Below, in pieces: positions 22,665-28,319 of a stretch of 28,319 bases of DNA. Made by a program: the position numbers and the translations under genes. A model generated the notes under the pieces. That model was not told the origin of the DNA. It made no database searches and saw nothing but the letters and a program-made list of their open reading frames with translations. The DNA lies in contig DATDUW010000018.1 in assembly GCA_035290185.1 (NCBI GenBank), positions 1-28,319 of the forward strand. Direction: 5' to 3'. Numbering within the stretch: the first letter of the stretch is position 1; every line of letters begins with the position of its first letter. This DNA is from DATDUW01 sp035290185 (GTDB lineage Bacteria; Patescibacteriota; Patescibacteriia; UBA9934; GWF2-40-263).

Positions 22665-23608
22665 CCTTTTCTCCCTTTTCCTCCTGGCCACTTCGAAATG
22701 ATTCCTTTTTTGGCTCCGACGTGTTGGATCACGGATTCGGCATTGGCAGAGGCGACCTTCAGAGCATAGTCCAATGATCCGGTTTTCATCCATCCCGCCA
22801 CAAAACCAGATCCGAAGGCATCGCCGGCACCTGTGCGGGAAAGGGCTTTTTTCCCTGAGGAAGGAAGGAAGGAAGTTTTTCCATCCTTGTGAACATAGGC
22901 GCCTTTTTCTCCGTCGGTGATGAGAAGAAGTCTGTTGGGGTTGGAAAGGATAGCAGTGATCTCAGGAATTTCGTTTTTCCCCGCGAGAAATTTTGCCTCT
23001 TCGCGGTTAAGTATAAGGATAGAAACTCCGGAAAGGATTTTTTTAAAGGCAGGCATTCCTTTTTCTAGTTCCTGTCTGCCTGGATTCCAGGCGATCTTCG
23101 TTTCTGATTTGATTGACTGACGAATAATCTGGGAAACCAACGAGAGATTTCCCCCGAGAGAGGTAAGATACATCCAACGAGTTTTTATTCCCCACGGAAT
23201 GTCTGTGGAAACAAAGGAGGAAGAAACTCCACGGTAGACGAGAACGGTCCGTTCACCACTGGGAGCCGTGAGGAGAGTGGAATAAGCCGTGAGGCCCTTT
23301 TTTGTCACTCGAACGTATTTTGATGAAATATTTTCCTTTTTAAGTTCTGCTACAACATCCCGTCCAGCTCCGTCAGCCCCAATCCGGCACACAGTCGCGG
23401 TTTTAAATCCGAGCCGCGCGAAGGTTACTGCCGCATTCGTGGCTCCGCCGCCGGTCGTTGGGACAATTGTCTCAATTTCGATCTTGCTCCCAAGCGAGAC
23501 ACATTCGCCCACGCCAGTTTCAAAGAGTTCGGAGCGTAAAAGGGTGAAGTGTTTGGATAGGAGAAAAACGTCCCGCGTGGCGGCGCCGATCGTGAGAACA
23601 TCGAACAT
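22661..23608 (-). CDS. PfkB-family (ribokinase-like) carbohydrate kinase, copy 2 of the cluster
   Basis: 315 residues with both PfkB signatures: the Gly-rich N-terminal motif GGGATNAAVTFARLG (53-67) and the C-terminal anion-hole/base motif RTGAGDAFGSGF (258-269, catalytic Asp263), plus NREEA (201-205). These ATP-dependent kinases phosphorylate ribose, fructose, fructose-6-phosphate, adenosine and others; the substrate here is not determined. Adjacent aldolase makes a role as phosphofructokinase or fructokinase attractive, but this is inference. It starts 9 bases after the aldolase stop and has no Shine-Dalgarno (upstream TCTCCT). The last residues (PGGKGRKG) are encoded by the polypurine repeat, so the natural C-terminus may have been replaced by it. 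Confidence 0.9.
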   Translation of the reverse strand: MFDVLTIGAATRDVFLLSKHFTLLRSELFETGVGECVSLGSKIEIETIVPTTGGGATNAAVTFARLGFKTATVCRIGADGAGRDVVAELKKENISSKYVRVTKKGLTAYSTLLTAPSGERTVLVYRGVSSSFVSTDIPWGIKTRWMYLTSLGGNLSLVSQIIRQSIKSETKIAWNPGRQELEKGMPAFKKILSGVSILILNREEAKFLAGKNEIPEITAILSNPNRLLLITDGEKGAYVHKDGKTSFLPSSGKKALSRTGAGDAFGSGFVAGWMKTGSLDYALKVASANAESVIQHVGAKKGIISKWPGGKGRKG

Positions 23609-23617
23609 AGGAGATGA

Positions 23618-24541
23618 TTAGACTTTTCCAGAACTTCCCAGGAGGCGCATTTTTTGTCTCACAAGCCGTGTCATAAATTCTTTCGCTTCGCCAAGGATAT
23701 GGCGTGGGTCGATATCCGCTGGGTTTTTGGCAAGGTATTTGCGCACACCCGCATCGAAGGCCATGCGCAGATCTGTGTCCACATTCACCTTGCAGATCCC
23801 CAGAGAAATGGCTTTACGAATCGATGCGTCCGAAACCCCTTTGGCATCCTCAATTTTGCAGCCGTATTTCATACATTCGGCTTTGACGGCCGTGGGCACA
23901 CCCGAAGCACCATGAAGGACGAGCGGCACGCGCACACGTTTGGCAATCTCTTGCAGGCGTTTGAAATCCAACCGACAGGCTCCTTGAAATTTGTAGGCTC
24001 CATGCGCGGTCCCGACAGCCACGGCCAAAGCATCGCATCCGGTTTGTTGCACAAATTCCGCGGCTTGGTCCGGGTCTGTCAGATGGATGTTTCGATCTTC
24101 AACGGAGACAAAATCTTCGATGCCAGCAATGGATCCAAGTTCGGCTTCGATTGCAACTCCTCGGGCATGGGCGAGCTTTACGATTTTTTTCGTACGACGA
24201 ACATTTTCTTCATAAGGATGGGCGGAACCGTCATACATAACGCTCCCATACCAGCCGCTTTTAACAGCATGTGCGACCAGTTCATCATCCTTCCCGTGAT
24301 CTAGATGGAATGCCATGGGGATGGAGGCTTTGGCAGCACTGATGTGGGCTAGGGCGCCTAGTTCTTCCATGCCCGCATAGGCGATGGCTCCTTCGCTGGT
24401 AGCCAGGATGACAGGCGATTTTTCTGCTTCTGCTGCCGCAATGATCGCTTGGATCGTTTCTAATTGGTTAACATTGAAGGCACCTACGGCATATCCCTGT
24501 CGCTGAGCTTTTTTCAGAAGAATGGGGAGAGAAGAAAGCAT
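23618..24541 (-). CDS. fba: Class II fructose-bisphosphate aldolase
   Basis: 307 residues. Zinc and active-site motifs are present: HLDHG (79-83, Asp81 and His82), SVMYDGS (100-106), EAELG (132-136), GTAHGAYK (177-184, His180) and VLHGASG (208-214, His210), with NVDTD near 265. Class II aldolases interconvert fructose-1,6-bisphosphate with dihydroxyacetone phosphate and glyceraldehyde-3-phosphate in the cytoplasm. Related tagatose-bisphosphate aldolases cannot be excluded. It lies between two PfkB kinases, 24 bases after the first, all in one direction. Pyrimidine-rich sequence and no Shine-Dalgarno precede the ATG. Confidence 0.95.
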   Translation of the reverse strand: MLSSLPILLKKAQRQGYAVGAFNVNQLETIQAIIAAAEAEKSPVILATSEGAIAYAGMEELGALAHISAAKASIPMAFHLDHGKDDELVAHAVKSGWYGSVMYDGSAHPYEENVRRTKKIVKLAHARGVAIEAELGSIAGIEDFVSVEDRNIHLTDPDQAAEFVQQTGCDALAVAVGTAHGAYKFQGACRLDFKRLQEIAKRVRVPLVLHGASGVPTAVKAECMKYGCKIEDAKGVSDASIRKAISLGICKVNVDTDLRMAFDAGVRKYLAKNPADIDPRHILGEAKEFMTRLVRQKMRLLGSSGKV

Positions 24542-24565
24542 AAGAGAAAAAGAAGGACGGTTGGT

Positions 24566-25537
24566 TTAGATATGGATGGCGTGAAAAGATTTTGATTGGC
24601 GCAGGCGGTTACGGATTTGATTGAGAGAAAGGAGGCCGGCTTGAGGCCCAATCTTGGAAACAACGGAAGCGGCATTGACCGCGCCCCAGCGCAGAGCTTC
24701 ATGGTGTGCTTCCCCGGAAAGGAGAGCGCTTACAAATCCAGTAGCAAACGCGTCTCCAGCTCCGGTAGATTCGATCACGCGCGTTGGAAAGACAGGGCAT
24801 CGGTGCAGATCGGAACCGTCGAAACTGTAGGAGCCATTTTTCCCGTCGGTGATGACGACGGTTTGGGGACCTAATTTCCAAAGCGAGGTAGCTAGATGAT
24901 GAATTTCGAGGCTTGAATCTCCGACAATGGCATGGGCTTCTTCGAGATTAACGAAAAGGACGCGCACCTGGTGGAGGAGAGCAAAAAAAACAGGTTTTTG
25001 TTCCCGAATTTGGATGCTTCCTGGGTTGAAGCCAATGGAGACAGGTCGGTCTTTGGCATGAGACGTAAGCGACCGGAAGAGGCGTTCATACCCCGTACCC
25101 ATCTCTCCGACATAGATCCATTTTGTCTGCGGTGGTTGTGCCGGGAAGCTGTAAGCCTTGCCAACATGGGAAGTGAGGATGGTCTTCTCTCCCTGGAAGT
25201 TAATGACCACGGAATAAGCGCTGGGTTCGTGCGGGGTGATACGGACGAATTTCGAACTCACACCCTCTTCCTTGAAGCGTTGCAGGGCCAGGTGACGCGT
25301 ACCGTCTTTTCCCATGAGGCTCACCACAGCCGTCTTGAATCCCATGCGGGAAAGCCCGACCGCCACATTGGGCGCTGTGCCTGCGATTTGGGAATCGACA
25401 ACGCGAACCGGAATTTTAGCGCCGTATTCCAGGCAGAGCTGGCACTCCGGCATCTTGAGCTGACATTGGACCGACCCTTCGTCCAAAACAACGAACGTGT
25501 CGAGTTTGATGTCGCCGATCGTGAGGATGTCGAGCAT
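24566..25537 (-). CDS. PfkB-family carbohydrate kinase, copy 1 (first gene of sugar-phosphate cluster)
   Basis: 323 residues of the ribokinase fold. The N-terminal motif is altered to AGTAPNVAVGLSRMG (52-66) where most members have GGxxxN. The C-terminal motif ESTGAGDAFATGF (256-268, catalytic Asp262) is intact, as is NLEEA (197-201). It is clearly diverged from the second kinase of the cluster, though both start with M-[LF]-D-[IV]-LTIG, so they are paralogues that may use different substrates. The segment QCQLKMPECQLCLEYG carries three cysteines. It is the first gene of the minus-strand run; no convincing promoter was found in the 60 bases upstream, and no Shine-Dalgarno precedes the ATG. 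Confidence 0.9.
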   Translation of the reverse strand: MLDILTIGDIKLDTFVVLDEGSVQCQLKMPECQLCLEYGAKIPVRVVDSQIAGTAPNVAVGLSRMGFKTAVVSLMGKDGTRHLALQRFKEEGVSSKFVRITPHEPSAYSVVINFQGEKTILTSHVGKAYSFPAQPPQTKWIYVGEMGTGYERLFRSLTSHAKDRPVSIGFNPGSIQIREQKPVFFALLHQVRVLFVNLEEAHAIVGDSSLEIHHLATSLWKLGPQTVVITDGKNGSYSFDGSDLHRCPVFPTRVIESTGAGDAFATGFVSALLSGEAHHEALRWGAVNAASVVSKIGPQAGLLSLNQIRNRLRQSKSFHAIHI

Positions 25538-25600
25538 AGAGGGGGGACTCCAAAAAGAGTCGTCTTTATTTTAACAGAGTTTTGAGAGGGCTGCGATGAA

Positions 25601-25638
25601 AAAAAAGGAAAAAGAAAAACCACCCGAGTGCGGGTGGT
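25601..25638 (-). terminator. Rho-independent terminator of the paralogue pair
   Basis: Read on the minus strand, the perfect 8-bp stem ACCACCCG/CGGGTGGT (25638-25631/25626-25619) has a 4-base loop and is followed by TTTTTCTTTTTCC. It begins 22 bases after the stop of the second paralogue and insulates that pair from the sugar-phosphate cluster. Confidence 0.85.
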
Positions 25639-25659
25639 CTATTAGTGTCGTCTGGAGGG

Positions 25660-26082
25660 TCAGAGGTCACGGGCGACGAGCATGAGATAATTTTCGTTGA
25701 CCATCTGAGAGTAGGGCCTGAAATTAATGCCATTCCTTCCGAATGAAGGATACCCGTAGTTGGAGTCGTCCCCTTCAGTGTGAAGAAATGGAGAGATATC
25801 CTTCTTTGAGGATGAGGGGGTCATGATGCGAATACCGGACCCCTCTGATTGCAGAACTTCAGCTCCACAGAAAAACCAGAAGGCTCCCAGTTCTGCGACT
25901 GTCGTCATTTGATAGCCTGGCAGAGCACGAAGGACAATTTTGTGACAGCAGTCGCATCCGCAGTCGAAATATTCAATCTCCCTTCGATCCACGAGGAGAT
26001 ATTCGACCTTTCGACCGTTTGTCTCCATATGCCAACGGCGATTTTCCACCCGACAAAAAGTGGTCGTGGTCGTATTTCCCAT
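25660..26082 (-). CDS. Unknown protein, paralogue B of a tandem pair
   Basis: 140 residues from ATG 26082, with GGAG 7 bases upstream. No known family was recognised. It shares with paralogue A the core TTVAELGxFWFF, an N-terminal NRRW near residue 15, and a C-terminal end LMLVARDL. It differs in a cysteine cluster FDCGCDCCHK (near 40-49), which could bind metal or form disulfides, and in a Ser/Lys-rich middle. No signal peptide or membrane segment, so probably cytoplasmic. It is the second gene after A (27-base gap) and ends just before a terminator. Function is unknown; the divergent TrmB-like regulator may control it. Confidence 0.75.
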   Translation of the reverse strand: MGNTTTTTFCRVENRRWHMETNGRKVEYLLVDRREIEYFDCGCDCCHKIVLRALPGYQMTTVAELGAFWFFCGAEVLQSEGSGIRIMTPSSSKKDISPFLHTEGDDSNYGYPSFGRNGINFRPYSQMVNENYLMLVARDL

Positions 26083-26109
26083 TTTTTTCTCCAAAAATTG
26101 AAGTTGAGT

Positions 26110-26538
26110 TTATAGATCCCGAGCGACAAGAAGGAAGAAATTCGAGTCCATTATTTCGAATGGATAGTACTCGAATCCCCCTCTGGCAAAAGCCCCAAAG
26201 GTTGGATAGAAACCCTTTTCTTCCTCATCTAAGGTCAGAATGTGCACCCGTACCCGTTTCCTTTTTGATTCCGTCGTGAACAAGTGAACCCCGTCACCTT
26301 TCGATTTTTTTAGTTCTTTCGAGTTGAAGAACCAAAAAAATCCGAGTTCTGCGACCGTTGTCGCCCTGAATCCTGGGTGATGACTCAGGATTCTCTCCAA
26401 CGCATACGTTCCCCCATCTTTGGAAGAATAAAAAAAAGTTTCTTTTATTTCCAAAATCTGAAATTCAATTTTCGGACCCCTATCGGAAACCTTCATAATC
26501 CACCGGTTTTCACCCACCTGTTTAAAAGATATTTCCAT
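26110..26538 (-). CDS. Unknown protein, paralogue A of a tandem pair
   Basis: 142 residues from ATG 26538, with GGAG 6 bases upstream (the same TTGGAGAAAA leader as its neighbour; the in-frame TTG inside that leader was rejected). It contains ENRWIMKVSD, IEFQILEIKETFFY, GFRATTVAELGFFWFF and the end FFLLVARDL. The conserved TTVAELGxFWFF and LVARDL blocks define a small family with paralogue B. It lacks B's cysteine cluster. It reads away from the TrmB-like gene across a 164-base divergent region. No known fold was recognised, and no catalytic motif stands out. Cytoplasmic by lack of signal or membrane segments. Confidence 0.75.
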   Translation of the reverse strand: MEISFKQVGENRWIMKVSDRGPKIEFQILEIKETFFYSSKDGGTYALERILSHHPGFRATTVAELGFFWFFNSKELKKSKGDGVHLFTTESKRKRVRVHILTLDEEEKGFYPTFGAFARGGFEYYPFEIMDSNFFLLVARDL

Positions 26539-26583
26539 GATTTTCTCCAACTTTTTGGTTGTTTTTGAATGAACTAATCACAG

Positions 26584-26603
26584 TTTGTCAGAAAAGAGAC
26601 AAA
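26584..26603. promoter_or_regulatory. Inverted repeat in divergent promoter region, possible operator
   Basis: TTTGTC (26584-26589) and GACAAA (26598-26603) form an inverted repeat with an 8-base spacer between the divergent paralogue A and the TrmB-like gene. The 20-bp dyad is the right size for a dimeric winged-helix regulator. TTGACA occurs at 26684-26689 but lies too near the TrmB-like start to be its -35 for a leadered transcript. Only position and symmetry support it. Confidence 0.35.
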
Positions 26604-26702
26604 TTGTAAATTACTTCAATGTCTTTACGGATGCCAATTTTTAAATTAGACTGGGTTTAGTTAAAAATATGACATTTAATTTTTTGACAATAAAAAGATT
26701 TT

Positions 26703-27434
26703 ATGGATTTTTCCGTTCAACTAAAACAGGTTGGCTTACAGGGAAATGAAATCAAAATTTATCTCTATCTCCTTGGTCAAGGCGTTTCGACTCCCCCGCA
26801 AATTGCAAAGGGTACAGGCATTACTCGGACAAACTGCTATCATCTTTTACGGAATTTAAAAGAAAAAGGACTTCTCTCCGAGCAGATGGTGCAGAAGCGA
26901 AAATCCTATCTTGCGAAAGATCCCGAATCCCTTCTCTTTCTTTTAGAACAGAGAAAATCCGCACTTGCGAGCTTACTTCCTGATTTACGTGCTCTTTTTA
27001 CAACACAAAAAAATAAACCCAAGATTGAGTTTTATGAAGGAATGGGACAAATCAAGGAAATTTATCTTCAGACGTTATCCGCGAAAGAAGTCTTTGGAAT
27101 TGGTTCCACTAAACAGCTTTCAGAATGGGATCCACCATTTTTTGCGTTCTATCTTCGTCAATTGAAACAAAAAGGGATCGTTTTTCACGATATTTTATCC
27201 TTTCAATCAAAACAACAGGGAATGCCAGAGATGAAAGAAATTCTAAAGGGATTTTATGAAGCCAAATTTTTTCCTGCGTCTTTTCGTGACCAGCCCGTGG
27301 ATCTTTTAATTTGGAATGATCGATTTGCATTGCTTACATTGCAGGAACCCTTTTTTGGGACGGTTCTTACCAATCCGTTGATCGCGGAAATGTTTCGCAT
27401 GGTTTTTCGTGTTTTGTGGGAGAGACTGGACTAA
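26703..27434 (+). CDS. TrmB-family transcriptional regulator (winged helix-turn-helix)
   Basis: 243 residues. The N-terminal ~75 form a TrmB/Sugar-specific-type winged helix: LKQVGLQGNEIKIYLYLLGQG...PPQIAKGTGITRTNCYHLLRNLKEKGLL, with wing sequence QKRKSYLAKDP. A linking helix (LLFLLEQRKSALASLLPDLRALF) precedes a C-terminal sensor domain containing KIEFYEGMGQIKEIY and GTVLTNPLIAEMFRMVFRVLWERL. TrmB-like regulators are frequent in archaea and in CPR; in archaea they often sense sugars. The effector here is unknown. It is divergent from the paralogue pair and is a candidate regulator of those genes and of itself. ATG 26703 has no strong Shine-Dalgarno. Confidence 0.85.
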   Translation: MDFSVQLKQVGLQGNEIKIYLYLLGQGVSTPPQIAKGTGITRTNCYHLLRNLKEKGLLSEQMVQKRKSYLAKDPESLLFLLEQRKSALASLLPDLRALFTTQKNKPKIEFYEGMGQIKEIYLQTLSAKEVFGIGSTKQLSEWDPPFFAFYLRQLKQKGIVFHDILSFQSKQQGMPEMKEILKGFYEAKFFPASFRDQPVDLLIWNDRFALLTLQEPFFGTVLTNPLIAEMFRMVFRVLWERLD

Positions 27435-27451
27435 AAATGTGAAGGTGGATC

Positions 27452-27479
27452 TTGACTTTTTTAGGGTTTTTGGTAAAAG
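27452..27479 (+). promoter_or_regulatory. Promoter of the small gene at 27522
   Basis: TTGACT (27452-27457) and TAAAAG (27474-27479) are 16 bases apart. The -10 is preceded by TTGG, like the TGG before the -10 of the surface-operon promoter at 1562-1590. It lies 42 bases before the start codon, in good position. Confidence 0.5.
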
Positions 27480-27521
27480 AGAAACGGTTTGAGAGAAAAA
27501 GTTAAGCTGGAGGGATTGAAA

Positions 27522-27953
27522 ATGTCGAAAAAAGTCACGGAGAGGCAGAGAAACTTTTTGCAAAGGTGGTCGGTTCAAGTTCCGCCCACGCTAAAGGCTG
27601 CTTCAACCCTGATCGGTTTTATCAAAAGTGGGAATGGAACAGTGGGAAAAACCCAGGAGGAACGCGTAAAAATCCTCCGGTCTGCACAAGATCATCTTAT
27701 CGGCAAAACGGTGCAGATAAGGGGGGATGAGCAATCTGGGAAGGGACGGGTTCTTTATCTCCTCGCTCTGACCCCCGAACAGGTCATGGAAGAGAACCGA
27801 GATCGAAGAATGGAGGGACAACATTATTCGGTTGGGGCTTTCGAGGCAGTGGTAAGCTGGAAGGAAAGCGATGGAAGCCACTGTGGGAGGTTTCTCAAGA
27901 TAGGCCTCCTTAAGGTTGATTCGTCATCTGATCCTGTTAAAGAGGTCGATTAA
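27522..27953 (+). CDS. Small protein of unknown function
   Basis: 143 residues from ATG 27522, preceded by GGAGGG with a 7-base gap; an in-frame upstream TTG at 27489 was rejected. The N-terminus is basic (MSKKVTERQRNFLQRWSVQ). The middle is KTQEERVKILRSAQDHLIGKTVQIRG, and the C-terminal half appears beta-rich (GRVLYLLAL, YSVGAFEAVVSW, GRFLKIGLLKVD). No known family was recognised. It has its own promoter and a strong terminator just after the stop, so it is monocistronic. No signal peptide, so probably cytoplasmic. Confidence 0.7.
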   Translation: MSKKVTERQRNFLQRWSVQVPPTLKAASTLIGFIKSGNGTVGKTQEERVKILRSAQDHLIGKTVQIRGDEQSGKGRVLYLLALTPEQVMEENRDRRMEGQHYSVGAFEAVVSWKESDGSHCGRFLKIGLLKVDSSSDPVKEVD

Positions 27954-27971
27954 GTCGGTCTTTGATTCAAA

Positions 27972-28013
27972 AGCGCGTCAGGGAACTCCTGGCGCGCTGA
28001 TTTTTTTGTTTTT
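27972..28013 (+). terminator. Strong rho-independent terminator
   Basis: An 11-bp stem, AGCGCGTCAGG (27972-27982) with CCTGGCGCGCT (27988-27998), has one G-T wobble and a 5-base loop. It is followed by GA and a T-rich tail (28001-28013). It begins 19 bases after the preceding stop. The minus-strand transketolase gene ends inside the T tract (stop at 28012-28014), so the hairpin may stop convergent transcripts as well, although its minus-strand T run is weak. Confidence 0.9.
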
Positions 28014-28319
28014 AGGAATTCCACTCTTTCGGCATCTCCTTCATGGCTTTATCGAGGATTTTCTGTCGCATTTTTTCCGCTGTTTTATTTGCTTCCGTAA
28101 GGTATTCCGGAATTTCCACAACGCGTTGTTTCTTTTTACGTTTCCAGGCGCGGACAGCGGCCAGGGCAATGAAGTGGGCAGAAAGGCCCATCGCGTCGGC
28201 AAGTTCGGATGGTTCGCCGGATTCGCCGAAGCGATCTTGGGCGCCAATGCGTTCGATCGGAACTGGGACGGTTGAGGCCAGGGCTTCGCACACGGCTCCG
28301 CCAAGGCCGCCTGCGGCTT
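28012..28319 (-). CDS. tkt: Transketolase, C-terminal end (runs off the right edge)
   Basis: 102 visible residues in one open frame from the right edge to TAA 28012-28014. AAGGLGGAVCEAL followed by RIGAQDRFGESGEPSEL and MGLSAHFIALAAVRAW is the C-terminal domain of transketolase or of its separate C-terminal subunit. The enzyme transfers two-carbon units between sugar phosphates in the non-oxidative pentose phosphate pathway. Whether the rest of the gene is full length (TPP and pyrimidine domains) or split cannot be seen. The tail (KNKTAEKMRQKILDKAMKEMP-like, rich in Lys) is an extra extension. Same strand as the sugar-phosphate cluster at 21299-25537 but separated by five genes. Confidence 0.85.
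   Translation of the reverse strand, partial: AAGGLGGAVCEALASTVPVPIERIGAQDRFGESGEPSELADAMGLSAHFIALAAVRAWKRKKKQRVVEIPEYLTEANKTAEKMRQKILDKAMKEMPKEWNS

Noticed and set aside
22665..22793. ATG 22793 as the start of the four-helix-bundle gene
   Set aside because: The extra residues are an out-of-frame reading of pfkB and do not resemble the family's N-terminus.
25546..25561. GACTC/GAGTC hairpin as a terminator before the first PfkB gene
   Set aside because: Only 5 bp; it lies in the leader of the minus-strand cluster with no U tract in a useful position.
1..28319. CRISPR array, tRNA or rRNA genes
   Set aside because: No regularly spaced short repeats and no cloverleaf or rRNA core sequence were seen on either strand. 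The polypurine tracts near 22300 and 22670 are not an array.

Overview
The window looks like part of a Patescibacteria (Candidate Phyla Radiation, CPR) chromosome, probably of the Parcubacteria group. This rests on gene content: large secreted low-complexity surface proteins, a TrmB-type regulator, a small S23/IVS-type four-helix-bundle gene, PfkB-type kinases beside a class II aldolase, and a PilB-type ATPase. UGA is used as a stop in several genes, which argues against the recoded Gracilibacteria/Absconditabacteria. The lineage is inferred, because there is no rRNA or complete marker set here.

Region 1 (1-1600) is AT-rich and accessory-like. It holds the 3' end of an IS5-type transposase, a dispersed inverted repeat, and an alpha/beta-hydrolase gene bracketed by two identical, perfect parS palindromes exactly 1040 bp apart. 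A cluster of DnaA-box-like nonamers and AT-rich DNA follows. Together these suggest a chromosome partition region and possibly a replication origin.

Region 2 (1562-14396) is a surface-protein block. A good promoter (TTGACC-17-TAAAAT) precedes four tightly packed plus-strand genes: a small secreted protein, a membrane-anchored DUF916/WxL-interacting-like protein, a multidomain FN3 membrane protein, and a 2133-residue fibre-like protein. Then come a ~590-base stretch with a doubtful minus-strand ORF and several hairpins, and a secreted Pro/Thr-rich protein with a formylglycine-generating-enzyme-like domain that ends at a strong terminator.

Region 3 (14491-21061) is a plus-strand housekeeping run: S1-domain protein, FtsH, a polytopic membrane protein, a coiled-coil protein and a PilB/GspE ATPase. 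It is followed by a striking structured intergenic element (21083-21251).

Region 4 (25537 down to 21299, minus strand) is a carbon-metabolism cluster: PfkB kinase, class II fructose-bisphosphate aldolase, second PfkB kinase, a truncated four-helix-bundle gene between inverted polypurine repeats, and a D-2-hydroxyacid dehydrogenase. A transketolase C-terminus at the right edge (minus strand) fits the same sugar-phosphate theme.

Region 5 (25600-28013) holds two tandem paralogous genes of an unrecognised family transcribed away from a TrmB-like regulator, then a small unknown gene with its own promoter and a strong terminator. No tRNA, rRNA or CRISPR array was seen.
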